Source: Rhizobium etli CFN 42 (GTDB lineage Bacteria > Pseudomonadota > Alphaproteobacteria > Rhizobiales > Rhizobiaceae). From it: 64,000 nucleotides of DNA. Below the pieces are notes generated by a model. The model was not told the DNA's origin. It saw nothing but the letters and a program-made list of their open reading frames with translations, and made no database searches. The DNA lies in NCBI RefSeq assembly GCF_000092045.1, contig NC_007764.1, positions 62,001 through 126,000 of the forward strand, given 5' to 3'. Of this stretch, positions 40,867 to 49,440 are shown in pieces (within the stretch, counting starts at the first letter, position 1; each line of letters opens with the position of its first letter). Made by a program: the position numbers and the translations under genes.

Positions 40867-41137
40867 GCTCCCGTGTCTAGACCAAAGTATCGGGCGCCTG
40901 CCACGGGTGGATAATCGGGGCGCCAATTCGGCTGGTCCCTTATCTCATTCGGCAATACGTTCCGAAGGCCGTCGGCTCTATCCTCTTACCAGCTGAAAAC
41001 ACCTGCAGAGACAGGACGGACGTTATCGCGTCCCGGTGCAAGAATCTGCGTCGGGTCCGCGCATCCCTACCATTGGACGGACGTTCATCGATGTTGACGC
41101 AACGCGAGTACTGAAAGACCGAGGAAAGGTATCATCC

Positions 41138-41353
41138 ATGCAAAACCAGAGATACGCCCTGCAGAAGAACCTCAACATCTACTGGACGGTAATCGATACA
41201 GTTTCGGATCGGAAAGCTCTCGTCGACGGCTTCGTTATGGACATGCTTACCGCCGATGAGGCGGAAGAAATGGTCAACATGCTGAACCGTGCGGAATCCC
41301 ATGGCATCCTTGCGCCTGCCCAGAGGGAGCACCGCGATTGGAGACAACAGTAA
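41138..41353 (+). CDS. Small hypothetical protein
   Basis: This is a 71-residue protein starting MQNQRYALQKNLNIYWTV, with a mixed helical, acidic character (LTADEAEEMVNMLNRAE). GAGGAAAGG lies upstream of the ATG at 41138; a longer start at 41036 is less likely because no ribosome site precedes it. I do not recognise the family, though the TVIDTVSD...A..DGF pattern resembles small stress-type rhizobial proteins. It follows the response regulator by 270 bases, a gap in which no other feature was seen. Confidence 0.5.
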   Translation: MQNQRYALQKNLNIYWTVIDTVSDRKALVDGFVMDMLTADEAEEMVNMLNRAESHGILAPAQREHRDWRQQ

Positions 41354-41546
41354 CTGTTCGATCGCCATCTAGGCGACCGCTATAGAGTTGAGCCGGTCGC
41401 AGATGTCCTCCATCTCGCCATCGGTGATCGACAGGGGTCCACCTCTCTCGAAAGCCATTTGCGAACCCGGCCATTGGTGTTCTCGACCGTGCCTTTCTGT
41501 CAGGGCGACTGTGAGTCACAGAATCAAGTCTGCGTTTCGATGCCAG

Positions 41547-41662
41547 CCTGCAGATAGGGCCATTCGCTGAACTCAGTGCCTCGGTCGAAGGTGATTGGGC
41601 GTCGAGCAGCGTGGGTCGGGGTTGGAGCACCTCGATCAACCTGTCCACGATCGGCTTCGACT
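41547..41662. repeat. Direct repeat copy B inside the IS30 transposase
   Basis: This 116-base segment nearly duplicates 41703-41819. It starts CCTGCAGATAGGGCCATTCG and ends ATCGGCTTCGACT. It differs at several single bases and by a one-base deletion (GTGGGTCGGG against GTGGGGCAGGG). The 40-base spacer codes for unrelated sequence. The duplication repeats the part of the transposase around the second catalytic aspartate (TFDRGTEFSEW). Confidence 0.8.
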
Positions 41663-41702
41663 TGTTTTTTCTGGCATGTCGCACTTGGAAATAGAATGTA
41701 CT

Positions 41703-41819
41703 CCTGCAGATAGGGCCATTCGCTGAACTCAGTGCCTCGGTGGAAGGTGATTGAGCGTCGAGCAGCGTGGGGCAGGGGTTGGAGCACCTCGATCAACCCG
41801 TCCATGATCGGCTTCGACT
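41703..41819. repeat. Direct repeat copy A inside the IS30 transposase
   Basis: This is the original-frame copy of the duplicated 117-base segment, coding on the minus strand for IMDGLIEVLQPLPHAARR and SITFHRGTEFSEWPYLQ. The catalytic-region aspartate of TFDRG has become His (TFHRG) in this copy, while copy B keeps Asp. Confidence 0.8.
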
Positions 41820-42465
41820 GCCGGTCATTGTTGCGCAGGAAGACAGCAAAACGGCTGACCCGCTCGACCAATGAGGTCACGTTGGCCTTGCCGAACTTCT
41901 TGCGAAACTGAATGAGATCGCACTCCCAGTGGCCGAACTGCTTGCGCTCGGCGACAGTATCGGGACAATGAAGGATGTTGAGTTCCGGGCTGAAGCGGCG
42001 ACCGTGACGCCGGCGGGCATGCCGCGATCTGCGTCTCGCACGCCGCTCCGGCAGGTGCGGCCACAGTTTGATGGCCTGACCGTCTGCGGAATAGGCGAAC
42101 TTGTAGATCGTCTCATAACTGACGCAGATCGGATGGCGCTCCAGCCGCATGCGGCCGGCGATCTGCTGTGGCGACCAGCCATGGATGATCCGTTCGATCA
42201 CCGATTGGCGCACATGGGAGAACCGGGCGAGCTTGCGCAGCTTGGCTCTGCGCTCACGGGCCATCTCGTTGGCGGTGACGCAATAGTAGCCGCTCAGATC
42301 CGGCATCTGCGGGTCTTCAAAAGCATTCCGCTTGAGCTCGCGGAAAATCGTCGAGCGATGCCGGCCGAGCTTCTCGGCAATGACGGTGGCGCTGAGGCCC
42401 GCTGCTCGCCAGCCAGCGATCCTGCGACGTTCATCCATGTCGATCTGCGAGTAGGTGCGTTTCAT

Positions 42466-42787
42466 CAGTCATTCCTTGCGAGTGATAACCCATTGGTATC
42501 TATCGCAAGTCGCACTTCATCCTTGAACCCACCCGGCTACACAGGCGTGTGGCGTAATCAACATTATGGAACGGCGGCCCTTGCCAGCCGCACGAAGGCG
42601 GCGTTCGCTCCGCTGCGCGCAGCGCAACAGCGGCGGGTGCCACCGACTGGCTGAAGGCGAACATCACCTATAACATGGCCGCCAGGATGAAACTCATTTC
42701 ACCAGCGATCACCCCAAGGCCTTCTGCTTGCGCGTCATCTCGAATCTTCTGCAGCTGTCATGTGAGGCTCCTGCCCCGAAGCGATCA
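42466..42787. other. Gap between IS30 element and ribokinase gene
   Basis: In these 322 bases I see no gene. The first 60 bases after the transposase start probably contain the outer end of the IS30 element. The rest has several short frames on both strands without ribosome sites or recognised motifs. Confidence 0.4.
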
Positions 42788-43714
42788 TCAGGAGCCCAGC
42801 AAGGCGCTGATCTCGGCGCGAGAAGGCATGGCGGGAGCCGTGCCCGGCCGTGTTACCGCGATCGCGGCGGTCGCGCAGCCGAAACGGACGGCCTCGATTG
42901 GCGCCCGGCCTTCGGAAATCGCCGTCGCGAACCCACCGAGAAAGGCGTCCCCGGCACCGGTTGTGTCGATGACATTTCCGGCCGAAAATGCGGGGACGAA
43001 TTCGCTCTGCCCGGCGGCGTGATAGAGTGCGCCGCGGGCGCCGAGCGTGATGACCGCTGCTTTCGCGCCCCGATCGACCAGCGTGCGCGCCGCTGCGCGT
43101 GCCTGCTCGTCGGTTCCGATCGCATGACCCACCAACTCCGCCGCTTCGACTTCATTGGGAACGATGAAATCGCACAAGCCATAGATGCTGTTCGGGATGG
43201 CGCTGGCCGGGGCCGGGTTGAAGATTGTCGTTGCCCCAGCCCTCTTGGCTATCGACAGGCCGTGCAAGGCCGCTTCCAGCGGCTGTTCGAGCTGTGTCAT
43301 GAAAAGAGCCGCGCTTTCGATCGCCGCCCGGTTCACTTCGACATCTTCGATGCCGATCAGCCCCGCGGCGCCAGGCACCACGATGATGGCGTTGTCGCCG
43401 CTCACCTCGTCGACGAAGATGAAGGCGGCACCCGTGGAAACGCCTTCCATCTGCATCACATTGGCTTTAACGCCCGCCTCCGCATAGGCCCCAAGGGCCA
43501 TCGCGCCGAACGCGTCGTTGCCCACCCGTGAAATGAAAGTCACCTTGCCGCCTGCCTTTGCCGCGGCAATCGCCTGGTTGGAGCCCTTGCCTCCCGGCCC
43601 GAGGGTGAAACCCGATCCCATCAGCGTCTCGGCAATATGGGGCAGGCGCTTTGCCTTATAGGCGGTGTCGGCGGCAAAAATGCCTAAAATGACGATCCCG
43701 CTTTTTTCGCTCAT
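42788..43714 (-). CDS. rbsK: Ribokinase-type PfkB carbohydrate kinase
   Basis: This is a 308-residue kinase of the PfkB family. It has the substrate-side motif GPGGKGSNQAIAAAKAGG near residue 40 and the catalytic signature DTTGAGDAFLGGF with the general-base aspartate. It phosphorylates ribose or a related sugar imported by the ABC system of the same operon. The ATG at 43714 overlaps the stop of the RbsD/FucU gene (ATGA); a longer frame upstream is rejected. It is the last gene of the leftward operon. Ribose specificity is a family default and not certain. Confidence 0.88.
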   Translation of the reverse strand: MSEKSGIVILGIFAADTAYKAKRLPHIAETLMGSGFTLGPGGKGSNQAIAAAKAGGKVTFISRVGNDAFGAMALGAYAEAGVKANVMQMEGVSTGAAFIFVDEVSGDNAIIVVPGAAGLIGIEDVEVNRAAIESAALFMTQLEQPLEAALHGLSIAKRAGATTIFNPAPASAIPNSIYGLCDFIVPNEVEAAELVGHAIGTDEQARAAARTLVDRGAKAAVITLGARGALYHAAGQSEFVPAFSAGNVIDTTGAGDAFLGGFATAISEGRAPIEAVRFGCATAAIAVTRPGTAPAMPSRAEISALLGS

Positions 43715-44172
43715 CTCACAGCCTCTTCCGCAGGAATGACGCCCTTGGTCAGAAGGAAGCATCCATAGAACCGCAATTCCCCGGTCGCGATCACGCAATA
43801 GGCCTTTTTGGCGATGTCGTAGAACGCCATGCGTTCGACGGGATACATCGGCGATGGCTTGCCTTCGGCGCGGTCGACGATCGCCTGCACTTCCTGCTGA
43901 ATCGGCGGAATTTCATCCGGCTTGCCGATCACTTCCATGCGGCCAACCGAAGGCTGGATCGGCGTGTCCAGAGGTAGGACCGAAAGGACCGCGTCGATCG
44001 CCTGCGGCGCGGGAATGTTTTCCATGGTCAGCAGTCTGCCCAGGCGCGTCTGGCGGGCTATCGAGTCCGATGGAAAGTTCATGTCGGAGATGACGAGATA
44101 ATCGCCATGTCCCATATTGCAAAGTGCCTGAAGAATGTCGCCGTTGAGTTCGGCCCGAATTCCCTTGAGCAT
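43711..44172 (-). CDS. RbsD/FucU family sugar mutarotase
   Basis: This 153-residue protein begins MLKGIRAELNGDILQALCNMGHGD, with the conserved glycine-His-Gly-Asp region of RbsD/FucU (catalytic histidine in GHGDYLVI). The end AYCVIATGELRFYGCFLLTKGV resembles the FucU signature. Such mutarotases speed up anomer interconversion of ribose or fucose after import. FucU is suggested by length and the terminal motif, RbsD by the neighbouring ribokinase; I cannot choose. It lies 122 bases after the LacI gene. Confidence 0.85.
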   Translation of the reverse strand: MLKGIRAELNGDILQALCNMGHGDYLVISDMNFPSDSIARQTRLGRLLTMENIPAPQAIDAVLSVLPLDTPIQPSVGRMEVIGKPDEIPPIQQEVQAIVDRAEGKPSPMYPVERMAFYDIAKKAYCVIATGELRFYGCFLLTKGVIPAEEAVR

Positions 44173-44294
44173 TGATTTTCCATCCTTTCTTTAGCCGGAG
44201 CGCCGGCCGTGCTTCAATTTCCGTGTCTGGCGATTTCCGCCTTGGAGAACCGCGACCCTTTCGGACGCACAAATGACGCTCTCACTCTTTGGAT

Positions 44295-45344
44295 CTATGC
44301 ATCGGGCCTTCCGAGAATCGATTCCGATTTTCGGGCCGGTGCGCCAGGTTGCGGGCACGGGCCGCTCGAACCACGCACGATCAGCGATCCGTCCACCATT
44401 TCGTCCCCCTTGCCCGGCGGTTCCTCCAGGAGAAGGCTGACCGCGCGCCGCGCCAGCATGTCAGCCGGCTGGCGTATCGTTGTCAGCCGCGGCACCACCA
44501 GATTGGCAAGCGAAATGTCGTCGAAGCCTGTGACGGACAGTTTTCGCGGCACATCGATCTTGAGGTCGCGGGCGGCACGCAAGGCGCCGATCGCCTGCTG
44601 GTCGCTGGCGGCAGCGATCGCCGTCGGCCGGTCCTGCGGCGGGCGTGAAAGCAGCTCGCGGGCAATTTTTTCGCCAGATTCGTAGTCGAATCTGCCATGG
44701 GCGATTTCCAGTTCGACAGGCTCGCCGGTTTTGGCGAAGCCGTCCATGTGGCTGACGAAGGCCTCCTTGCGCATGCGCCCTGCTTCGGTGTCGGTCGGCC
44801 CGGCAATATAGGCGATGCGCCGGTGCCCCAGCCCATAGAGATGATCGGCAATCAGCGTGGCCGCCTGCGCATGATTGGTCGATACCAGGGGAAAGGTGCC
44901 GAAGCGCCGGTCCAGCGATATGACCGGCACCGAGGCTGGCAGATCGAGACCTGAACCGTCGCTCGAAGCCACCACGATGATGCCGCGCACCGACCGGTCG
45001 AGAAAAGCCGAAACATGGCTCTGCTCCGCGTCGCTGTCATTATGCGAGCTTGCCAGCATCAGGCTGTGACCGCATTCGAGCGCCGCACGCTCGACGCTTG
45101 CCGCAAGCTGCGCAAAAAAAGGATTGGTGATGTCGGGAACGACGAGGCCGATGACGTCGGTTCTGCTGGTGCGCAAGGCTCGTGCAGTCACGTTCGGCCG
45201 GTAACCGAGCGCCGAAATGGCATCGTTGACCCTTTCACGCAGCATGGGTTTGACCGCGGCTTCGCCCGACAGAACGCGCGAAACGGTGCCCACGGAGACG
45301 CCCGCATATTCGGCGACATCCTTTACTGTGGGCATCTTTGACAT
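44295..45344 (-). CDS. LacI-family transcriptional regulator
   Basis: The 349-residue repressor has the LacI helix-turn-helix and hinge at the N-terminus (TVKDVAEYAGVSVGTVSRVL; ALRTSRTDVIGLVVPDI) and a periplasmic-binding-like ligand domain (LDRRFGTFPLVSTNH; AIAAASDQQAIGALRAARD). The start at 45344 is the first ATG before the conserved DNA-binding domain. Being inside the operon of the sugar importer, it most likely binds the two palindromes at 49210-49223 and 49298-49311 and is released by the imported sugar. Confidence 0.92.
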   Translation of the reverse strand: MSKMPTVKDVAEYAGVSVGTVSRVLSGEAAVKPMLRERVNDAISALGYRPNVTARALRTSRTDVIGLVVPDITNPFFAQLAASVERAALECGHSLMLASSHNDSDAEQSHVSAFLDRSVRGIIVVASSDGSGLDLPASVPVISLDRRFGTFPLVSTNHAQAATLIADHLYGLGHRRIAYIAGPTDTEAGRMRKEAFVSHMDGFAKTGEPVELEIAHGRFDYESGEKIARELLSRPPQDRPTAIAAASDQQAIGALRAARDLKIDVPRKLSVTGFDDISLANLVVPRLTTIRQPADMLARRAVSLLLEEPPGKGDEMVDGSLIVRGSSGPCPQPGAPARKSESILGRPDA

Positions 45345-45361
45345 GTTCAAACGTTCCGCGG

Positions 45362-46273
45362 CTATTTTACCGCTCCTGCGGTCATCCCGGCGATGATGTG
45401 CTTTTCCAACACGACGCCGACGATGACCAGCGGAAGGATACCGGCGGTGGAAAGGGCGGCCATCGACCACCAGTTGATGCCCTGGCTCCCTGTCTGACTG
45501 GCAATCATCACCGGCAGCGTGTTGGTATTGGTGGAGGTCAGCAGTGCGGCAAAGAAATATTCATTCCAGCACAGGATCAGCGCCAAAAGGAAGGCCGCCA
45601 CCATGCCCGGCAGAACGAGCGGCACAATGATCCGGGCAAACGCGCCCCAGACCGACAGGCCATCGACGAGGGCCGCCTCCTCGAGCTCCACCGGGATGGT
45701 GGCGAACTGGTCGCGCATGATCCAGACGACAATCGGCAGAACCATCAGCGTATAAACGGCGATCATGCCGGCATAGGTGTCGAGCAGCGCCAGTTCCTTG
45801 TAGAGAACCAGGAATGGCAGGGCGAGGACGACGGGCGGCATGATGAGCTGCGACAGGAAGAAAAAGGAAATGTCGGAATTGCGCATATGGCCGAACTTGT
45901 AGGAGAAGCGGCTGAGGCCGTAGGCGGCCAGCGATCCGAGCACAACGGCAAGAGCGGACGCCGTGACGGAGATGATGACGCTGTTCCAGAGCCGGCGCAT
46001 GAACTCGTCGCGCACGGTCGATATCTGGGGAATCGTATCGGGAGAGAGCCCGAGCGAGCGCCAGCCGAGCCAGCTGGGCGCAAAGTTGAACCAGGGGATC
46101 AAATTGCCGCGCATGACATCTGCGGCCGTCTTGAACGAGGTCGAAACCGTCCAGAACAGCGGAAAGATGCAGACACAAGCCCAGATGGCGAGCAGGCCGT
46201 AGACGGCCAAACGCATGGCCCACCAGCGAATCCGCTGGCCCCGCCCGTATTTTTCGAAATCGATGCGAACCAT
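45362..46273 (-). CDS. Carbohydrate ABC transporter permease (MalG-like, CUT1)
   Basis: This 303-residue inner-membrane protein has about six hydrophobic helices and the EAA loop LEEAALVDGLSVWGAFARI. It begins with ATG at 46273 overlapping the stop of the preceding permease by one base (TGATG). The long periplasmic insertion near residues 60-95 (NLIPWFNFAPSWLGW) is unusual compared with ordinary MalG proteins. It forms the channel with the permease at 46273-47391 and is driven by the ATPase encoded divergently. Confidence 0.92.
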   Translation of the reverse strand: MVRIDFEKYGRGQRIRWWAMRLAVYGLLAIWACVCIFPLFWTVSTSFKTAADVMRGNLIPWFNFAPSWLGWRSLGLSPDTIPQISTVRDEFMRRLWNSVIISVTASALAVVLGSLAAYGLSRFSYKFGHMRNSDISFFFLSQLIMPPVVLALPFLVLYKELALLDTYAGMIAVYTLMVLPIVVWIMRDQFATIPVELEEAALVDGLSVWGAFARIIVPLVLPGMVAAFLLALILCWNEYFFAALLTSTNTNTLPVMIASQTGSQGINWWSMAALSTAGILPLVIVGVVLEKHIIAGMTAGAVK

Positions 46274-47391
46274 CAGAGCCTTCCTGTCATCCGCTTGACG
46301 ATGCGGTCGAAGATCTTCATCAGCCCCGTCATGCCGACGACGATGATCACCAGATAGACGAGCGCGAGCAGGGTTCCGTATCCGACATTCGAACGGTCGC
46401 GATATTCGCGATAGATGAAACTGGTGACGGAATCCGTCGCTCCTCCGGGACCTCCCGATGTCACGGTGATGATGATGTCGGCGAGCTTGAGCTTGAAGAT
46501 GATGCGGATCATCACTGCCGTGACCGACACAGGCAGCATGAGCGGGAAAATCACCTGCCAGAAGCGCTGCCATTTGGTGGCGCCGTCGACTTCGGCCGCC
46601 TCCAGCACCTCCCTCGACAAGGCCTGCAATCCGGCGAGCAGCATGATCATCATGAATGGAATGAAGGTCCAGGCGTCCATGATCATGATCGAAAGGCGTG
46701 CCGTCAGCGGATCGCCGAAAAAGGAAGGGTTTTCCCAGCCGAGCCAGCGGGCAAGGCGTGCGATCGGGCCGAACCGGGTCTCCAGCATCGACTTGCCCAC
46801 CATCCAGCTCACCGCGACCGGCGACAGCATCAAGGGCACGAGGAAAGTGACGCGCCAGAACTTCCGGGCAATGATTTCCTGGTTGAGGAGCAGCGCCAGG
46901 CCGAAAGCGATCGCATATTCGACAGCAATCGCAAGGCAATAAAGGATCATGTTGAGCAAGGCGTTGGCATAGAACGGATCGGCGATCATCCGGCGCACAT
47001 TGTCGAGCCCGTTGAAGCGCCGACCGACAGAAGATGCGAGGTTCCAATCGGAAAAGCCGATCCAGAGCGCAAAGAGCAGCGGGAAGACCACCATCGATAC
47101 GACGAAAAGCGCCGCCGGCAGAACAAAGAGCGCCTTTTTGCCGGCCTCGCCGTATATGACGACGCGGGTGACGCAAAGAACCGCGGCCCAGATGAAATAG
47201 GCGTAAAGAACCGGCCGCCAGTTGGCAAAGCCCCAATCGGTCCAGCCAAGTTCGTGGACAGCCTGCAACACAAAGGATGCCATGAACCATAGCGCGCTCA
47301 GCCATAGAGCCGCGCGGCCCCAGAAACGACGGCTCGCGGAAATGGAGCCGGCTTCGACCGTGTGGAGCAGGTCGCCTTCGACTGTCGACAT
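46273..47391 (-). CDS. Carbohydrate ABC transporter permease (MalF-like, CUT1)
   Basis: The 372-residue permease has an N-terminal extension with about three extra hydrophobic helices before the usual six-helix core. The coupling loop reads LEAAEVDGATKWQRFWQV. It lies 71 bases downstream of the binding-protein gene. Two-component CUT1 permeases like this import mono- or oligosaccharides and polyols; the ligand is unknown. Confidence 0.92.
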   Translation of the reverse strand: MSTVEGDLLHTVEAGSISASRRFWGRAALWLSALWFMASFVLQAVHELGWTDWGFANWRPVLYAYFIWAAVLCVTRVVIYGEAGKKALFVLPAALFVVSMVVFPLLFALWIGFSDWNLASSVGRRFNGLDNVRRMIADPFYANALLNMILYCLAIAVEYAIAFGLALLLNQEIIARKFWRVTFLVPLMLSPVAVSWMVGKSMLETRFGPIARLARWLGWENPSFFGDPLTARLSIMIMDAWTFIPFMMIMLLAGLQALSREVLEAAEVDGATKWQRFWQVIFPLMLPVSVTAVMIRIIFKLKLADIIITVTSGGPGGATDSVTSFIYREYRDRSNVGYGTLLALVYLVIIVVGMTGLMKIFDRIVKRMTGRL

Positions 47392-47462
47392 TGATATTCC
47401 TCGCCGGACAAGATGGGCGCCGGCGGAGCCTTTGAGTCCGCCAGCGCGTTTATGTCAATCGA

Positions 47463-49103
47463 TCAGAGCCCGAGGCTCGCCCGATAGAGTTTCAGCTGGC
47501 TATCGCGGCCGATCTGGTCTGTGATCTTTTCCCAGGCGGCGGCAATCGCATCCGCGGTTTCCTGTGCCGACTTGTATTGTCCGGCAAAGCCCTTCGCCAA
47601 TTCGTCCTCCGCAACGGAGTAGTATTGGAAGATGCCGGGGATGCGCGGCTCGATCGCTGCGTTCGGGTGGTTGTAGCTGTCGGCGTTCGAGCCCAGATAA
47701 TCCTCGATATAGGCGCGGTCGTAACCTGCCTTTTCCCATTCGTCATAGTTGAAGTGGGACTGACGATAGGGCTGGAAGCCGGATGGATAGGCCGACGTCC
47801 ACAGGGAAAGATCCTTGCCGCCGAGATGGGCTGCGGCAGACCAGGCCGCCTTGCGTTTTTTCTCGTCGCTGGAGACCCGCTTGGTGACGTAAATGCCCCA
47901 GCCGAGATAGGCCATGTTGGGCGCTTCGTTATACTTGTCTTCCCATTGACCGGACTTGCGGTTGTAGACGCGGTTGGAGCCGCGGTTGATGCCGAAGCCG
48001 ACCACGTCGCCGACGACCGAAGTGTCCGAGGTCCGTGCGCTGGAGCCGACGTCGCCCCACCACATCAGCATGGCGCCGGTGCCTGCGAGGAACTGCGAGA
48101 AGGCGGTGGTGCCGGGATCCGCATTGATCTGATCGGCCGGATAGGCCTTTGCGGCGATCAGATCCAGTACGTCTTGGATCGCCTGGACCCAGGCGGGGTT
48201 GTTGACCAGCGGCTTCATGTTTTCGGGGTCGAACAGCCACGCCGGGTCACCGGGATATTTCGCATAGGCCGTCGCACGGTTTTCGATGAAATAGAAGCCG
48301 AAGCCGCCCCAACCCTTGAGCGGATCGAGATAGCCATAGGCCGGCTGACCGGTCAACGGATCGGTTTTGCCGATCAGCGCCTTGGACGCTGCGTTGACGT
48401 CCTGCCAGGTCTTCGGCGGCTCGGCCATGCCGCTGATCGAGCCTTCGCCGAAGTAGTCCTTGCGATAGGCGAAGGTGTGGCAGTCGCCGTCGATCGTCAC
48501 GCGATAGGTCTTGCCGTCCCAGGTGCCGACCGGGGGCTTGAGGTAGCTCACCAGGTCGTCGGCTTCGACCTGCTTTGCAGCCCAATCAGGCATCTCGTCG
48601 AGAAGCCCGCGTCCGGCGGTGTCGCCTTCGAAAGGCGCGCCCATTTCAAGGATGTCGAAATCGACAGTGCCGGTTGCGATCGACTGCTGAAGACGGGCGT
48701 TGTAATCGGCCTGGGCAAGGTCGATCCAGTTGATCTTGGCGCCGGTATAGGCTTCCCACGGCTTCAGGAAGCCGCGGAACAGGAAGTTGTGGAGGTTCTG
48801 GTTGTTGAGCCCCATGAAGGTCAGCTCGACACCGGCGAACTCGCCTTGCTTGACATTGGCCTTGGTCGGACCGAGGCAGAGCTCACCGACCTTCTGCCAG
48901 TCTGCGTCCGTCGGCGAGCCCTTGCCGACGCCGGGAATCTGCAGGATCTGGGCGCGCAGATCATCGGCGGCGAATGCGGTGCCGGCAATTCCGCCCATCG
49001 CGCCGGACAGGCCGAGCAGAGCCGCCGCACTTGCCGTTCCGCGCAAAACGTCGCGGCGACTTGCCTGACGGCGCATCAATGCATCGTAAATTTCGATTTT
49101 CAT
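47463..49103 (-). CDS. Carbohydrate ABC transporter substrate-binding protein (Tat-exported)
   Basis: This is a large binding protein of 546 residues; common sugar-binding proteins of this class have about 420. The N-terminus RRQASRRDVLRGTASAAALL with a hydrophobic stretch ending TAFAAD is a twin-arginine signal. Conserved parts include LAQADYNARLQQSIATGTVDFDI and FAYRKDYFGEG. The ATG at 49103 follows GGAGGAAGAC. It is the first gene of the operon, transcribed from the region with two LacI-type palindromes. The sugar cannot be assigned. Confidence 0.92.
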   Translation of the reverse strand: MKIEIYDALMRRQASRRDVLRGTASAAALLGLSGAMGGIAGTAFAADDLRAQILQIPGVGKGSPTDADWQKVGELCLGPTKANVKQGEFAGVELTFMGLNNQNLHNFLFRGFLKPWEAYTGAKINWIDLAQADYNARLQQSIATGTVDFDILEMGAPFEGDTAGRGLLDEMPDWAAKQVEADDLVSYLKPPVGTWDGKTYRVTIDGDCHTFAYRKDYFGEGSISGMAEPPKTWQDVNAASKALIGKTDPLTGQPAYGYLDPLKGWGGFGFYFIENRATAYAKYPGDPAWLFDPENMKPLVNNPAWVQAIQDVLDLIAAKAYPADQINADPGTTAFSQFLAGTGAMLMWWGDVGSSARTSDTSVVGDVVGFGINRGSNRVYNRKSGQWEDKYNEAPNMAYLGWGIYVTKRVSSDEKKRKAAWSAAAHLGGKDLSLWTSAYPSGFQPYRQSHFNYDEWEKAGYDRAYIEDYLGSNADSYNHPNAAIEPRIPGIFQYYSVAEDELAKGFAGQYKSAQETADAIAAAWEKITDQIGRDSQLKLYRASLGL

Positions 49104-49209
49104 GTCTTCCTCCTCCACGTTTGGTGCGCTGCCGCCAGCCAGTGTTCCGGATGGGCTCCGGCCCGAATTTGGGACTGGTCTCGTGCAGAACTATCTGGTA
49201 AACAAGAAA

Positions 49210-49223
49210 ATGAAACGTTTCAT
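49210..49223. promoter_or_regulatory. LacI-type operator 1
   Basis: ATGAAACGTTTCAT is a perfect 14-base palindrome with the central CG typical of LacI-family sites. It lies 107 bases upstream of the binding-protein start and 217 bases before the ATPase start. The identical sequence occurs again 88 bases downstream. Confidence 0.82.
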
Positions 49224-49297
49224 AATTCTTGTTCGAAACCGCTCCTCTCGGTCTCGTCATTGAGCATTAGACGGGAAGCGGAAAAAGTCAATAAAAA

Positions 49298-49311
49298 ATG
49301 AAACGTTTCAT
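49298..49311. promoter_or_regulatory. LacI-type operator 2
   Basis: This is a second perfect copy of ATGAAACGTTTCAT. The centre-to-centre distance to operator 1 is 88 bases, compatible with two separate divergent promoters or with looping between repressor dimers. The rest of the 337-base divergent region 49104-49440 has no gene. Confidence 0.82.
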
Positions 49312-49440
49312 GGAGGAGGTTCGAAGGTATTTCAGGTCTGGCAGAGCGCGCTTTCGCTGGGCCTCATACTCTGGATACTGTCGAGAGATTCATCCCCTGG
49401 AATCTGTGCCGGGGGTGACCGGAAAGCGAGTGGGAGGCAT

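Larger units (their letters stand above)
41387..42465 (-). mobile_element. IS30-family element with broken transposase
   Basis: The transposase reads normally from the ATG at 42465 (MKRTYSQIDMDERRRIAG, helix-turn-helix GRHRSTIFRELKR) through the DDE core (HWECDLIQF, SLVERVSRF) to ITFHRGTEFSEWPYLQ. It is then disrupted by a 116-117-base direct duplication, described separately. After the duplication the frame stops at 41524 where the codon for Trp of the WFCD motif has become TGA, and a second TGG-to-TGA change plus a one-base deletion follow before the residual ICDRLN at 41387. The element is inactive. Terminal inverted repeats were not identified with certainty. Confidence 0.85.

Noticed and set aside
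42530..42790. Possible second transposase remnant before the ribokinase gene
   Set aside because: Short frames on both strands showed no transposase motif, so it is recorded only as a gap without a gene.
47577..49301. Plus-strand open frame of 574 codons
   Set aside because: It is antisense to the Tat-exported binding protein, whose motifs and start are clear.
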